Below are positions 34,037 to 43,799 of a stretch of DNA of 64,000 nt, in pieces. Position 1 is the stretch's first letter; the number at the start of each line of letters is the position of its first letter. The stretch is from UBA5109 sp963975155 (GTDB taxonomy: Bacteria > Pseudomonadota > Gammaproteobacteria > Pseudomonadales > Pseudohongiellaceae), in contig CAXBFG010000003.1 of the NCBI GenBank assembly GCA_963975155.1, forward strand, positions 296,190 to 360,189, given 5' to 3'. The position numbers and the translations under genes are program-made. The notes under the pieces were generated by a model. That model was not told where the DNA came from and ran no database searches. It saw nothing but the letters and a program-made list of their open reading frames with translations.

Positions 34037-35833
34037 TTAGTCGGGCAAGGCAAATACAAACAGGTTATTTGCATCAGTCGCACCGGCATAAAGAGAACGA
34101 CCAGTACTCACAGACAGGTACTGTTTACCATTAACCATGAAGGTCGTTGGATAACCGCTAACAGTCGAACCCAGATTGACTTCCCACAGCACTTCGCCAC
34201 TGTCCTTGCTGATGGCTTTCATGCGGCCGTTATTGTCGCCACCAAAGATCAGATCACCGCCGGTAGACATCAGCGACATCATGATGGCCTCCTGCTCATA
34301 AGACCAAAGTGTTGCGCCGCTTTCAACCGAAATTGCAGCTATGCTGTTGGGTGGATTTGGCATACCGTCAGGCCTGTCTGCAGGCCGAGCGAAACGTCCA
34401 TACAAATTATCCAGACTTGGCTCGGTCAGGGTTGCTGTGACGGTTTCACAAGTATGTTGTAAGGGGAAATACATTTGGTTGCGATCAGGGTCGTAAGTAC
34501 CTGAGGGCCAGCCACGACTGATACCACCACAGGTCAGTACTGATTGACCCACTTCGGTGAATAACACTTCCGGATTGATGGATACCGCGCCGGTATTCAC
34601 ATCTATATCGGCGACCAGGTTCTGGTAGACAGCAGGCGTGGCCCAGAGAAACTCACCGGTTTCACGGTCCAGGGTGTAAACCAGGCCGGGTTTGCCAGGG
34701 ATGCCGGTCAACACCTTTCGTACTTCACCAGGACGGATATCAGGGTTGATCCATTCGACAGCATCGGGGTCCGGTGCTACGGCCGTGTCAACCAGCAGCC
34801 TTTCAAAGGGGAAGTCATAATCCCAATGATCGACTAAATGTTGATAGTACCAAACAATTTCGCCGCTATCGGCATCGATGGCCAGTGTAGAGTTATGATA
34901 AAGATAATCGTACTCATTGCCGGCCATGGTGTATTTCGGTGCCGGTGAAGTGACCGAAGTACCGAAATAAACCAGGTTCAGTTCAGGATCATAGGAAGGC
35001 ACCAGCCAGGTACCGACATGCCAGCGTTCTTCGTCTGCCATATCGCCCCAGCTATCACCATTAACCTCACCCATGCGGGCAATAGTGCTGGTGCGCCAGA
35101 TTTCACGACCGGTCGTGGCATCGTGAGCCGTCATGACACAGGCTTCCGGGCTGCCTTCAGGCTCGCAGCCACGGCCAGAGATGGCCATGCCATTGACAAT
35201 AATCGGGCCGGAGGTTTGCTGTGCGCCGCGATGGTAATCAAGAATCTGCGTTTCCCAGACCAGTTCCCCGCTGCGGGCATTCAGGGCATAGATGTAATCA
35301 TCAGCACTGGTGTCGATGATGAGATCATCATAAATGGCCAGATTGCGGTTGATATCAGGAACAGGGAAATAATCACGCAGATCATCCGGCAGACGACGAT
35401 TGTATTCCCAGATGAGATCACCGGTTCTGGCATCAATGGCCTGAATGACATCCATGGGGTTTGGGAAAAACATGATGCCATCATGCACCAGTGCCGTACC
35501 TTCCTGGATTCCGTCGTCCAGTCCTCTTGTCCACACCATGCGTAGTTGTCCAACATTATCGGTGTTGATCTGGTCGAGAGGGCTATGCCCCCAGGAGTTG
35601 AGTGTGCGTCGCCACATTAACCAGTCGGCCGGGTCCGGGTTCTGGAGCATGGCATCAGTGACCGGGCTGAAGTTGTCAATGCTAAGCCCTGATATCGGGT
35701 CATTCGCGCCGGGAGCGATAGCCTCAGCTGCAAGTGCCGATTCAAATAATAAAAGGCTCAGTAAAGTGCCACTCAAGAATGTCATCCTGGCCTTAAAAAT
35801 TCCTTGGATACTTGGCTTGCTTTGTATGTGCAT
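34037..35833 (-). CDS. PQQ-dependent alcohol dehydrogenase (quinoprotein), copy 2
   Basis: The 598-aa tandem paralogue of the 32028-33830 gene shares nearly all of its mature sequence, including TSTIARMGEVNGDSWGDM and the WDYD motif, but differs in the signal peptide (TLLSLLLFESALA) and the last ~170 residues (for example AGATDANNLFVF for GGFGGGNNLYVF). AAGGGGG lies 4-5 nt before the ATG. No heme domain. Retention of two copies with different ends suggests altered substrate or expression, which cannot be read from sequence. A terminator separates the genes. Confidence 0.9.
   Translation of the reverse strand: MHIQSKPSIQGIFKARMTFLSGTLLSLLLFESALAAEAIAPGANDPISGLSIDNFSPVTDAMLQNPDPADWLMWRRTLNSWGHSPLDQINTDNVGQLRMVWTRGLDDGIQEGTALVHDGIMFFPNPMDVIQAIDARTGDLIWEYNRRLPDDLRDYFPVPDINRNLAIYDDLIIDTSADDYIYALNARSGELVWETQILDYHRGAQQTSGPIIVNGMAISGRGCEPEGSPEACVMTAHDATTGREIWRTSTIARMGEVNGDSWGDMADEERWHVGTWLVPSYDPELNLVYFGTSVTSPAPKYTMAGNEYDYLYHNSTLAIDADSGEIVWYYQHLVDHWDYDFPFERLLVDTAVAPDPDAVEWINPDIRPGEVRKVLTGIPGKPGLVYTLDRETGEFLWATPAVYQNLVADIDVNTGAVSINPEVLFTEVGQSVLTCGGISRGWPSGTYDPDRNQMYFPLQHTCETVTATLTEPSLDNLYGRFARPADRPDGMPNPPNSIAAISVESGATLWSYEQEAIMMSLMSTGGDLIFGGDNNGRMKAISKDSGEVLWEVNLGSTVSGYPTTFMVNGKQYLSVSTGRSLYAGATDANNLFVFALPD
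34545..34978. repeat. 434-bp tract identical to 32536-32969
   Basis: Second copy of the identical segment, inside PQQ dehydrogenase copy 2. It covers part of the propeller including the WDYD region, so catalytic residues are kept the same in both copies. Confidence 0.9.
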
Positions 35834-36141
35834 GTTGCCCCCTTGGTATTAGCTTTTTATTATTTCAGAAAGCCGGTTAAACAGAGTTAATGTGCGAAAA
35901 TATGCTGGTTTGGAGGGAGATGATAGCTGCTGTCCTCCCCAATATCAAAGGTAATCAAAAGCATTCCTGATCGCCCAAGCGGGGGCCGGTGACAAACTTG
36001 TAAAGTTCTTATAAAGCACCTGGGCGTTGAAAAGTTAAAGCCTGAGTAACGGACATTTAGTCTGTTTTAGCTGCTAATCAGAATACTTCCAATATCCGGA
36101 TTCCCGGAATATGAGAAACTTTTTAGTGTTTCTGTGTGCCT
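35834..36141. other. 308-bp intergenic region upstream of PQQ dehydrogenase copy 2
   Basis: No gene or strong promoter motif seen. It probably holds the copy 2 promoter and the 3' end of the NHL lipoprotein transcript. Sequence near 35985-36010 is GC-richer but forms no clear terminator. Confidence 0.4.
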
Positions 36142-37125
36142 TTATTGGCTTGGGAAATAAAGCGTTATTTTCTCGGTCAAGGAGCCGCCCAGAATAATGC
36201 CGCTGTCGCTGATCCCAAGAGCGTGTGCAAAGCCTGGTATTTTGCCAAGGACCTCCCTGTTTTGGAGCTCAAGTTGCAGTATATACCCTTCCTGCATAGA
36301 ATTAGCGCCTTTGGGTTCAGCGCCAATGTACAAGTTACCGGAAGGAGAAAATGTAATACTCAGTATGCGTCCGCCAAAATGCCATTCCCCCAGAAAAGTT
36401 CCTTCCTGAGTAAACCACTGGATGCGTCCGTTTTCACGATCGGCAACATAAACATTACCCTCAGGGCTGATACTAATAGCATGAGGCAGATTGAACTCGC
36501 CTGGACCAAGGCCCGGACTGCCCCATTCATTTAGTTTTTGACCTCGTGCATCGTACTCAATGATTCGGGCATTACAGTAGCCGTCGCTAACAAATACATT
36601 ACCGTTATCGGCAAAGGCTATATCTGAAGTGCCACATGAATCTCTCATGGGTTCTGGCAGATTACCGACACTGATTTCCAGCAGCTGTGCACCTAATGGA
36701 GTAAATTTCCTGATCATGGAGCTGGTGGAATCGACGGTCCATATATTGCCGGCTTCATCGAGCCTGATCGTATGCGGGCGAGCAAAAAGTCCGGCTCCAA
36801 AATTTCGTAATATCCGGCCTTGAGGATCTGTGACGATGATAGAGTCTGATTCCTCACCGCGATGGATAATGTAGAAATTACCAGCCGCGTCGGAGGCTAT
36901 TGATGAGACAGTGGCGATGTTTATAGCTGGATCCAATGCAAGCTCAACACGTTCAAAAGGCAACAAAGCTGCAGCCTGAAAAATGGCTCTTAATTTGTTA
37001 TCGGAACCATCATCGCCCACGACAACATCGTCGGCCACAGCCGGCAGCTCAATAATTGCTGCAGGCTGGTCCTGTGTGCAGGCGGTGATAAGAAGCAGTG
37101 ACAGAATCAGTAAATGTTTTTGCAT
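36142..37125 (-). CDS. NHL-repeat six-bladed beta-propeller lipoprotein
   Basis: The 327-aa protein (from ATG 37123-37125, chosen because it gives a clean lipoprotein signal) has lipobox ITAC, with Cys about residue 15, and a propeller of NHL-type repeats: GNFYIIHRGEESDSIIV, GNIWTVDSTSSMIRKFT, GNVFVSDGYCNARIIEYD, GNVYVADRENGRIQWFT and GNLYIGAEPKG. NHL propellers of this type include peptidyl-hydroxyglycine lyase relatives, but no catalytic residues can be pinned here. The longer frame begins at 37170. It sits alone upstream of the PQQ dehydrogenases and could be an accessory periplasmic binding protein. Confidence 0.8.
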   Translation of the reverse strand: MQKHLLILSLLLITACTQDQPAAIIELPAVADDVVVGDDGSDNKLRAIFQAAALLPFERVELALDPAINIATVSSIASDAAGNFYIIHRGEESDSIIVTDPQGRILRNFGAGLFARPHTIRLDEAGNIWTVDSTSSMIRKFTPLGAQLLEISVGNLPEPMRDSCGTSDIAFADNGNVFVSDGYCNARIIEYDARGQKLNEWGSPGLGPGEFNLPHAISISPEGNVYVADRENGRIQWFTQEGTFLGEWHFGGRILSITFSPSGNLYIGAEPKGANSMQEGYILQLELQNREVLGKIPGFAHALGISDSGIILGGSLTEKITLYFPSQ

Positions 37126-37386
37126 TATTGTTTGCACCGTAATCCGGGTTGGCAATGAATTTATACTCATTAAAGCTACATCAAAAAGTCTTCAGTCTCC
37201 ACTGACTCCTGCCAATATTTTGCGGAAAAATAATACAAAGAAAAGAATTGAACAAAATGAAATAGGGCCGTTTTGCAAAACATTATGGCTCTTTTACCTT
37301 GCAGTAATATTGCCTGGACATAGCTTTAAAAGCTGTACTCTATACTTCTGAGCGACACAAATATCCGGTCAGTGCCGATGAAGCGT

Positions 37387-38049
37387 TTAATGAGAGACCA
37401 GTGGCTTCAACAAGGCTTCGAGAGAGTGCTGCCAGCCAGTCGGATTATTATAAAGTGACTGGTGCTCAAGCATGCTTATCTCGCCATTTTGTTCCAGGGC
37501 AAAAGTCGGAAAACCCTGACCACCGACCTGCTGCAATAGCTTCCGGCTGTCATGGATATGTTTGGCGACCTGCTCATCGCTCAGGCTGTTATAAGCCTGC
37601 ATGAAAGTTTTGTTATCAATGCCGCACTCGGCTGCAATTTGTTGCAATGTGTTAGCTTCAACGATTCGGCGCCCATCCATAAAATGAGCTTGTATCAGGG
37701 CCTGGTAATAAGGCAGGGCATCGCCACCTGCCAAAGTGGCAGCAAGAGTGGCGTGTATCGGAGCTGTGGAATCGAGTACTGCATCGCCACTTTTGAGTAG
37801 TTCGGTCATGGCATCGCCTGGTGTTTGTCCGCATAACTGGGTGATGCGCACATGATGACTCATGATGAATCGCATCATGGCATCATCAACCTTCTGGTTA
37901 TTTGGCGCGGAAAATAGGCCTCCTAAATGTAACTGGATATTCAAATCCGCAATGTTTTGGCTGGCTTTAAGCAGAGGTGCAGCCCCGAAGCACCAGCCAC
38001 ACAGAGGATCGGCAATGAGGTGTAAAGTTGGCTGCAGAGTTGCTTGCAT
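37387..38049 (-). CDS. DsbA-family (FrnE-like) thioredoxin-fold protein
   Basis: The 220-aa protein has a DsbA-like active site CGWC (Cys17-Cys20 in DPLCGWCFG) near the N-terminus, an inserted helical domain with HYVR-like histidine-rich MSHHVRITQLCG, and GFPTFALEQNG, where the cis-Pro loop should be. There is no signal peptide, so it is cytoplasmic, like FrnE-type oxidoreductases. The substrate is unknown. It lies 16 bp from the uvrA stop on the same strand, probably cotranscribed. Confidence 0.83.
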   Translation of the reverse strand: MQATLQPTLHLIADPLCGWCFGAAPLLKASQNIADLNIQLHLGGLFSAPNNQKVDDAMMRFIMSHHVRITQLCGQTPGDAMTELLKSGDAVLDSTAPIHATLAATLAGGDALPYYQALIQAHFMDGRRIVEANTLQQIAAECGIDNKTFMQAYNSLSDEQVAKHIHDSRKLLQQVGGQGFPTFALEQNGEISMLEHQSLYNNPTGWQHSLEALLKPLVSH

Positions 38050-38065
38050 GGTTTTGTTGTGCTCC

Positions 38066-40894
38066 CTATTTATTTAAAACTTTAGCCAGGTATTGACCGG
38101 TAAAGGAATGTTTTGCATAGGCAACCTGTTCCGGTGTGCCCGTGGCAATAATCTGACCGCCACCATCTCCACCTTCCGGACCTAAATCAACGATCCAGTC
38201 AGCCGTTTTGATGACATCAAGATTATGCTCGATGACCACAATAGTATTACCGTCGTTACGTAATCTGTGCAGGACGGATAAGAGCTGTTTAATATCATGA
38301 AAATGTAAACCGGTGGTCGGTTCATCAAGTATATACAGTGTCTGACCGGTATCGCGCTTGGATAATTCCTTGGCCAGTTTGACGCGCTGGGCTTCACCGC
38401 CGGACAGAGTCGTAGCAGCCTGGCCCAGTTTCACATACGAGAGTCCTACTTCGATCAGGGTTTGCAGTTTGCGGGCAATAACGGGTACAGGATCAAAAAA
38501 TTCCCGCGCATCTTCAATGGTCATATCCAGAACTTCGTAGATGTTTTTGCCCTTGTATTTCACTTCCAGTGTTTCACGGTTATAGCGTTTGCTATGGCAG
38601 ACATCACAGGCGACATAAACATCCGGTAAAAAATGCATTTCGACTTTAACCAGGCCATCTCCCTGACAGGCTTCGCAGCGTCCGCCTTTGACGTTGAAAG
38701 AAAAGCGACCGGGTTTATAGCCGCGTGCTCTGGATTCCTGAGTGGCCGCAAAGAGTTCACGGACCGGGGTAAATATGCCTGTGTAAGTAGCCGGGTTGCT
38801 GCGGGGTGTACGTCCGATCGGGCTTTGATTGATGTCGACGACTTTATCCAGTAATTCCAGCCCCTGCAGCTCTTTATATTCGGCTGCATTGAGTGTGGTA
38901 GCTCCATTCAGGGCCGTTGCTGCAAGCGGATAAAGGGTGTTGTTGATCAAGGTTGATTTACCCGAACCGGAGACTCCGGTGATGCAGGTCATCAGTCCAA
39001 GCGGGATTTCCAGCTGTACTGATTTAAGATTATTGCCGGATGCTCCCGACAAAACCAATTTTTTATCAGGGTCTGCCTTTACGCGTAGCTTTGGGGTTTC
39101 GATAAATTGCTTGCCTGACAGATATTGACCGGTCAGGGAGCGCTTTTCATTCATAATGTCCTGATAGCTGCCCTGGGCGATGACTTCACCGCCATGCACT
39201 CCGGCACCCGGACCAATATCAATAATATGATCGGCGCTACGAATGGCTTCTTCGTCATGTTCCACCACAATGACGGTATTGCCAATATCGCGCAGGTGTC
39301 GCAGGGTATTTAACAAGCGGTCATTATCCCGTTGATGCAGGCCGATAGAGGGCTCGTCCAGGATGTACATGACGCCGACCAGACCGGCGCCGATCTGACT
39401 GGCCAGACGTATGCGTTGGGCTTCTCCGCCTGATAGCGTTTCAGCACTGCGACTCAGGGTAAGATAATTCAGGCCAACATCGACCAGAAACTGCAGGCGG
39501 TCGAGAATTTCCTTGAGAATTTTTTCGGCAATCTTGGCCTTTTTCCCCTTCAGATTCAGGGTCGCAAAATAGTTTGTTGCATTACCGATAGTCATATCAG
39601 TTATGGCGGGTAAATTTTTCTTATTGATCAGGACATGACGGGCATCACGGCGTAATCGGGTGCCGCTGCATTCCGGGCAGGGTTGGGAGTTGAGATATTT
39701 TGCCAGCTCCTCGCGGACCATCTGTGATTCAGTTTCGCGATAGCGGCGTTCCATATTGGGCAGAATGCCTTCGAAGGGTTTGCGATTGATGTAGGTTTTG
39801 CCTTTGTCATTAATAAAAGTGAATTCAATTTCAGTGTTGCCGCTACCGGTTAATATCAGATCCTGATGCTTTTTACTGAGCTTATGATAGGGAATATCGA
39901 CGGCAAAACCGTAATGATCCGCCAGTGATTTGAGTAACTGGAAATAATAAATATTGCGGCGATCCCAGCCGCGAACAGCACCTTCAGCGAGGGAAAGACC
40001 ATCATCAATAATGACCTTTTTCTGATCGAAATATTGTTTCATGCCCAGCCCGTCACAGGACTCACATGCTCCTGCAGGGTTATTAAAGGAAAACAGACGC
40101 GGTTCCAGTTCGGTAATGCTATGTCCACATTCCGGACAGGCGAACAGCGAAGAGAACACCATATCTTCACCTGCACCTTCATCCATATAGGAGGCTATGG
40201 CCAGACCACTGGCGATCTGCAGGGCCGTTTCAAAGGATTCAGCCAGGCGTTGGCTTAAGTCCGGACGCACCTTGAAGCGATCAATAACAACTTCGATGGT
40301 ATGTTTTTTGTTTTTTTCCAGATTGGGCGGGTAATCAAGTTCTGTGACGATGCCATCCACTCTGGCGCGGATAAAACCGCCAGCCTTAAGTTCATGAAAG
40401 ATATGCACATGTTCGCCCTTGCGTTCACGGACGACCGGCGCCAGCAGCATCATTGGCGTACCTTCCGGGAGGGCCAGCACCTGATCCACCATCTGACTGA
40501 CTGTCTGTGCTTCAAGTTTCAGTTTGTGATCCGGGCAATAGGGATCGCCCGCACGGGCAAACAACAGGCGCAGGTAGTCATAAATTTCAGTGATGGTGCC
40601 AACCGTAGAGCGCGGATTATGGGAAGTTGATTTCTGTTCTATGGAAATGGCTGGCGAGAGACCGGAAATCTGGTCCATATCCGGCTTATCCATCATGGAT
40701 AAAAACTGCCGAGCATAAGTGGAAAGTGATTCTACGTAACGGCGCTGTCCTTCGGCATAAAGCGTATCAAAAGCCAGTGAAGATTTTCCTGATCCGGATA
40801 AACCGGTGATTACCACCAGCTTGTTTCTGGGAATGCTGAGGTCTATGTTTTTCAGGTTATGAGTGCGAGCTCCCCTGACGACTATTTCATCCAT
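38066..40894 (-). CDS. uvrA: excinuclease ABC subunit A
   Basis: UvrA recognises bulky DNA lesions and loads UvrB in nucleotide excision repair. The 942-aa protein has two ABC cassettes: Walker A ITGLSGSGKSSLAF near residue 30 and TGVSGSGKSTLIN near 640, signature LSGGEAQRI and LSGGEAQRVKLA, and zinc-finger cysteines (CPECGHSITEL, CEACQGDGLV and CDVCHSKRY). Length is standard. It diverges from ssb, a conserved arrangement; no clear LexA box was found in the 130-bp space. Confidence 0.98.
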   Translation of the reverse strand: MDEIVVRGARTHNLKNIDLSIPRNKLVVITGLSGSGKSSLAFDTLYAEGQRRYVESLSTYARQFLSMMDKPDMDQISGLSPAISIEQKSTSHNPRSTVGTITEIYDYLRLLFARAGDPYCPDHKLKLEAQTVSQMVDQVLALPEGTPMMLLAPVVRERKGEHVHIFHELKAGGFIRARVDGIVTELDYPPNLEKNKKHTIEVVIDRFKVRPDLSQRLAESFETALQIASGLAIASYMDEGAGEDMVFSSLFACPECGHSITELEPRLFSFNNPAGACESCDGLGMKQYFDQKKVIIDDGLSLAEGAVRGWDRRNIYYFQLLKSLADHYGFAVDIPYHKLSKKHQDLILTGSGNTEIEFTFINDKGKTYINRKPFEGILPNMERRYRETESQMVREELAKYLNSQPCPECSGTRLRRDARHVLINKKNLPAITDMTIGNATNYFATLNLKGKKAKIAEKILKEILDRLQFLVDVGLNYLTLSRSAETLSGGEAQRIRLASQIGAGLVGVMYILDEPSIGLHQRDNDRLLNTLRHLRDIGNTVIVVEHDEEAIRSADHIIDIGPGAGVHGGEVIAQGSYQDIMNEKRSLTGQYLSGKQFIETPKLRVKADPDKKLVLSGASGNNLKSVQLEIPLGLMTCITGVSGSGKSTLINNTLYPLAATALNGATTLNAAEYKELQGLELLDKVVDINQSPIGRTPRSNPATYTGIFTPVRELFAATQESRARGYKPGRFSFNVKGGRCEACQGDGLVKVEMHFLPDVYVACDVCHSKRYNRETLEVKYKGKNIYEVLDMTIEDAREFFDPVPVIARKLQTLIEVGLSYVKLGQAATTLSGGEAQRVKLAKELSKRDTGQTLYILDEPTTGLHFHDIKQLLSVLHRLRNDGNTIVVIEHNLDVIKTADWIVDLGPEGGDGGGQIIATGTPEQVAYAKHSFTGQYLAKVLNK

Positions 40895-41024
40895 TTGTTA
40901 ACTGCTTCTGTGCAAGGCTAAACCCACCATTATACTTAGACAGCTATAGGAAAGAAGAATAATCTAATCGAATTTTTTCTCAGTCATGCTAGACTTAGTT
41001 TGTCGAAAATTGAGGAGAGTTATT

Positions 41025-41507
41025 GTGGCAAGTCGAGGTATCAACAAAGTAATTTTAGTTGGAAATGTCGGTCAGGATCCTGAAACGCGCTATATGCCGA
41101 ATGGCAATGCCGTTACTAATATTTCACTGGCAACCAGCGAAACCTGGAAAGATAAAAATACCGGAGAGCAACAGGAGCGAACCGAGTGGCATCGTATTAC
41201 CTTTTACCAGCGATTGGCCGAAATTGTGGCCGAGTATGTTCGCAAGGGCTCAAAACTTTATGTTGAAGGTCGTCTGCAAACCCGCTCCTGGGAGCAGGAT
41301 GGTGTAAAACGCTATGCCACAGACATAATTGCCAATGAAATGCAGATGCTGGATGGCCGAGGTGGAGATAGCTCTGCTGGCCAGGCTAACCAAGATTCAG
41401 GCGCCAGCTATGGCTCTGGTCAGTCAGCAGCTCCTGCCAGAAAACAAACCCCTACTCAGCAAGCCCCGGCAGATATGGATAGTTTTGACGATGACATTCC
41501 TTTTTAA
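41025..41507 (+). CDS. ssb: single-stranded DNA-binding protein
   Basis: SSB coats ssDNA during replication and repair. I start it at GTG 41025, giving ASRGINKVILVGNVGQDPE, because GAGGAG at 41013-41018 is at ideal distance; ATG 40986 would add 13 residues with no support. The 160-aa protein has the OB fold (KVILVGNVGQDPETRYMPN, TEWHRITFYQRLAEIVAEYV), a Gln/Ser/Pro-rich linker and the acidic tail DSFDDDIPF that recruits partner proteins. Confidence 0.97.
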   Translation: MASRGINKVILVGNVGQDPETRYMPNGNAVTNISLATSETWKDKNTGEQQERTEWHRITFYQRLAEIVAEYVRKGSKLYVEGRLQTRSWEQDGVKRYATDIIANEMQMLDGRGGDSSAGQANQDSGASYGSGQSAAPARKQTPTQQAPADMDSFDDDIPF

Positions 41508-41547
41508 TGTGTTTTTTAAGTGAGGCAGAAAACAAGCAGCAGCACTT

Positions 41548-42429
41548 GTGAAACTTCTCATCTTTGGATCGAACAGCCAGTTGGGGCAATGCCTTGGCCT
41601 TTTACTGAAACGGGAAAAAATTACCTATGTTGCCATCAGGGATGATGAACCGGCTCTATATCAGGATAAGGCATCAAAACTGGCTGAACTGATCAGGGAT
41701 ACACAGCCCACGCAAATACTTAATCTAAGTCTGAATTCCGGGCTGTTTCACTCCGAGGAAGAAATACCAAAAGAGCGGATTGAGCAGTTGAATCAGGCCT
41801 GTGCCAGTTTGATTAAAGCTGCAAAATCTCTGCAGATTCCTTTAATTCATCATTCTTCAGTGGCAGTTTTCGACGGCTCAAATCCCAAGCCTTATCTGGA
41901 AAGTGACCCGTGCAAACCCAAAAACCCATTGGGAAAACTGGCGCTGGCTCTGGAAAAGAAAGTTGCCAAATATTCCAGACACATCATCTTGCGAACGGAG
42001 GGTATCTATGATTCTTCCAATACAAACTTTTTTGAAAGTTGCATAAAAGCCTGTATACAGCAATCGGGTAAAATCGAGCTTTTGGATCAACGTTGCAGCC
42101 CGACCCCGACAGCAGATGTTGCACGGGTGCTTTTCGCAATAAACAGGCAACTTGATTGCAATGCCAGCCCCTGGGGCCTGTATCATTACTGTGCCTTGCA
42201 GGCCACACACCGGCATACTTTTGTGGAAGACTTTTTAAGCGAGGCGTCGAAATATGACAAAGCATTGGCGGGGGTTATAGAAAACCTGGAAATCACCACC
42301 AGGGAGTCAACGAAAACTCAACTTGAGAATTCAGTCGTTGATTGCCAGCGTATCATGGCAGGCTTTGGAATCAAGCAGCGCTCGCGGGGTACGACTGTTA
42401 AAGAGCTTATTGCATCACTTTACACCTAG
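41548..42429 (+). CDS. RmlD-like (SDR superfamily) protein lacking the usual catalytic Tyr
   Basis: The 293-aa protein has the Rossmann glycine motif GSNSQLGQCLG at residues 7-17 and the RmlD-type HHSSVAVFDG, IILRTEGIYDS and SPTPTADVARVL, so it belongs to the dTDP-4-dehydrorhamnose reductase-like group. The YxxxK catalytic motif is missing: RmlD has NVYGKxKLAGE where this protein has NPLGKLALALE, keeping Lys but with Leu for Tyr. That suggests loss of reductase activity or a different role. The start is GTG. It lies 40 bp after ssb. The name is by fold only. Confidence 0.72.
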   Translation: MKLLIFGSNSQLGQCLGLLLKREKITYVAIRDDEPALYQDKASKLAELIRDTQPTQILNLSLNSGLFHSEEEIPKERIEQLNQACASLIKAAKSLQIPLIHHSSVAVFDGSNPKPYLESDPCKPKNPLGKLALALEKKVAKYSRHIILRTEGIYDSSNTNFFESCIKACIQQSGKIELLDQRCSPTPTADVARVLFAINRQLDCNASPWGLYHYCALQATHRHTFVEDFLSEASKYDKALAGVIENLEITTRESTKTQLENSVVDCQRIMAGFGIKQRSRGTTVKELIASLYT

Positions 42430-42552
42430 ACTATATCGCTTTCGTACCCTGAGCATATGCCAGTCTGGCTTTCGGAATTGAATGAGGCTATGCAAACATG
42501 ACTACTTATCGAAACTGTCAATCGCCGGGATAAATAGACAGAATAAAAAATC

Positions 42553-43770
42553 ATGAACAGACCAGCACTGACACCAATAGAAGAGGCATTGCGGCATATT
42601 CTGCAACAAGTGCAGATTAAGGGGGCGACTGAAGTTGTTGCTCTGGACAGTGCGCTGCAGCGTATTTTGGCTGGCCCGGTTAAAGCCGGTATTGATGTGC
42701 CGGCTTATGATAATAGTGCCATGGATGGATTCGCGGTGAATGTCAGGGATATCAAGCAAAAGGGAAGCACTCTGCCACTCTCGCAAACGATTACTGCAGG
42801 TAAAGTCGGTAATAAGCTGGAGCCTGGCACAGCAGCAAGAATCTTTACCGGCGCTCCGATTCCTGCAGGTGCCGATGCAGTAATCCTGCAGGAAAATGCC
42901 GAATACAATGATAGAGAGGCTAGCTTTCTGGTGCTCCCGGAGTCCGGTCAGAATATTCGTTTGCGCGGCCACGATATCAGGCTGGGTGAAGAAGTTCTGC
43001 AGCAGGGTCATCTACTTGAAGCTCAGGATATGGGGCTGCTGGCTTCCCTGGGCTTAACCGAAATAGATGTTTACAGGCCGCTGAAAATTGCCATCCTGAA
43101 TACCGGTGATGAATTGGTAGCGCCTGGTCAGGCTTTGAAACCGGGCCAGATATACGAAAGCAATAGTCATACTTTGCATGCCTTACTGAATAAGATGGGT
43201 ATGAAAACATTGAGGGCGGACATTGTTAAGGATGACAGGCAGTCGACCCGGCAGGCCTTGCTGCAAGCTGCAGGCGAGGCAGACTGCATTATCAGTAGTG
43301 GAGGCGTGTCGGTAGGAGATGCTGATTATGTGAAAGATGTGGTGAATGAACTGGGTGAACTTTCCCTTTGGAAGCTGGCAATAAAACCCGGTAAGCCTTT
43401 TTCATTTGGAAAAGTGGCGGATTGTCCTTTCTTTGGTTTGCCGGGCAATCCGGTAGCGGTATTTGTGACTTTTCTTCTCCTGGTCAAACCTTATCTGCTA
43501 AAAATGCAGGGAGCGAATAAATTCACGCCCATGTCATTTCAGTTGCCTGCGGGATTTGATACCGTCGAAGCCGGCAGCCGCCAGGAATATTTGCGGGTTC
43601 GCCTGCAATGCAATGCGCAAGGTGTACAAGAGTTGCGCCCCTTTCCCGATCAAGGTTCAAGTGTAATGACCTCGACTTCCTGGGCGGAAGGTCTTGCTGT
43701 TGTGCCGGTCAAAAAGATAGTCAATAAAGGTGATTTGTTGCACTTTCTGCCATTCAAAGGTTTGCTGTAA
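42553..43770 (+). CDS. moeA: molybdopterin molybdenumtransferase
   Basis: MoeA inserts molybdate into adenylylated molybdopterin. The 405-aa protein has the N-terminal PAYDNSAMDGFAV, ARIFTGAPIPAGADAVILQE, the conserved ILNTGDELVAPGQ, SSGGVSVGDADYVKD and FFGLPGNPVAVFVTF. The C-terminal domain (residues about 325-400) is complete. No moaB/mogA neighbour appears here. Confidence 0.96.
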   Translation: MNRPALTPIEEALRHILQQVQIKGATEVVALDSALQRILAGPVKAGIDVPAYDNSAMDGFAVNVRDIKQKGSTLPLSQTITAGKVGNKLEPGTAARIFTGAPIPAGADAVILQENAEYNDREASFLVLPESGQNIRLRGHDIRLGEEVLQQGHLLEAQDMGLLASLGLTEIDVYRPLKIAILNTGDELVAPGQALKPGQIYESNSHTLHALLNKMGMKTLRADIVKDDRQSTRQALLQAAGEADCIISSGGVSVGDADYVKDVVNELGELSLWKLAIKPGKPFSFGKVADCPFFGLPGNPVAVFVTFLLLVKPYLLKMQGANKFTPMSFQLPAGFDTVEAGSRQEYLRVRLQCNAQGVQELRPFPDQGSSVMTSTSWAEGLAVVPVKKIVNKGDLLHFLPFKGLL

Positions 43771-43799
43771 ATTCAGCGAATACAGTATGATGCTCCACT

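Noticed and set aside
40895..41024. LexA (SOS) box between uvrA and ssb
   Set aside because: No CTGT-N8-ACAG match was found; the nearest CTGT lacks the second half.
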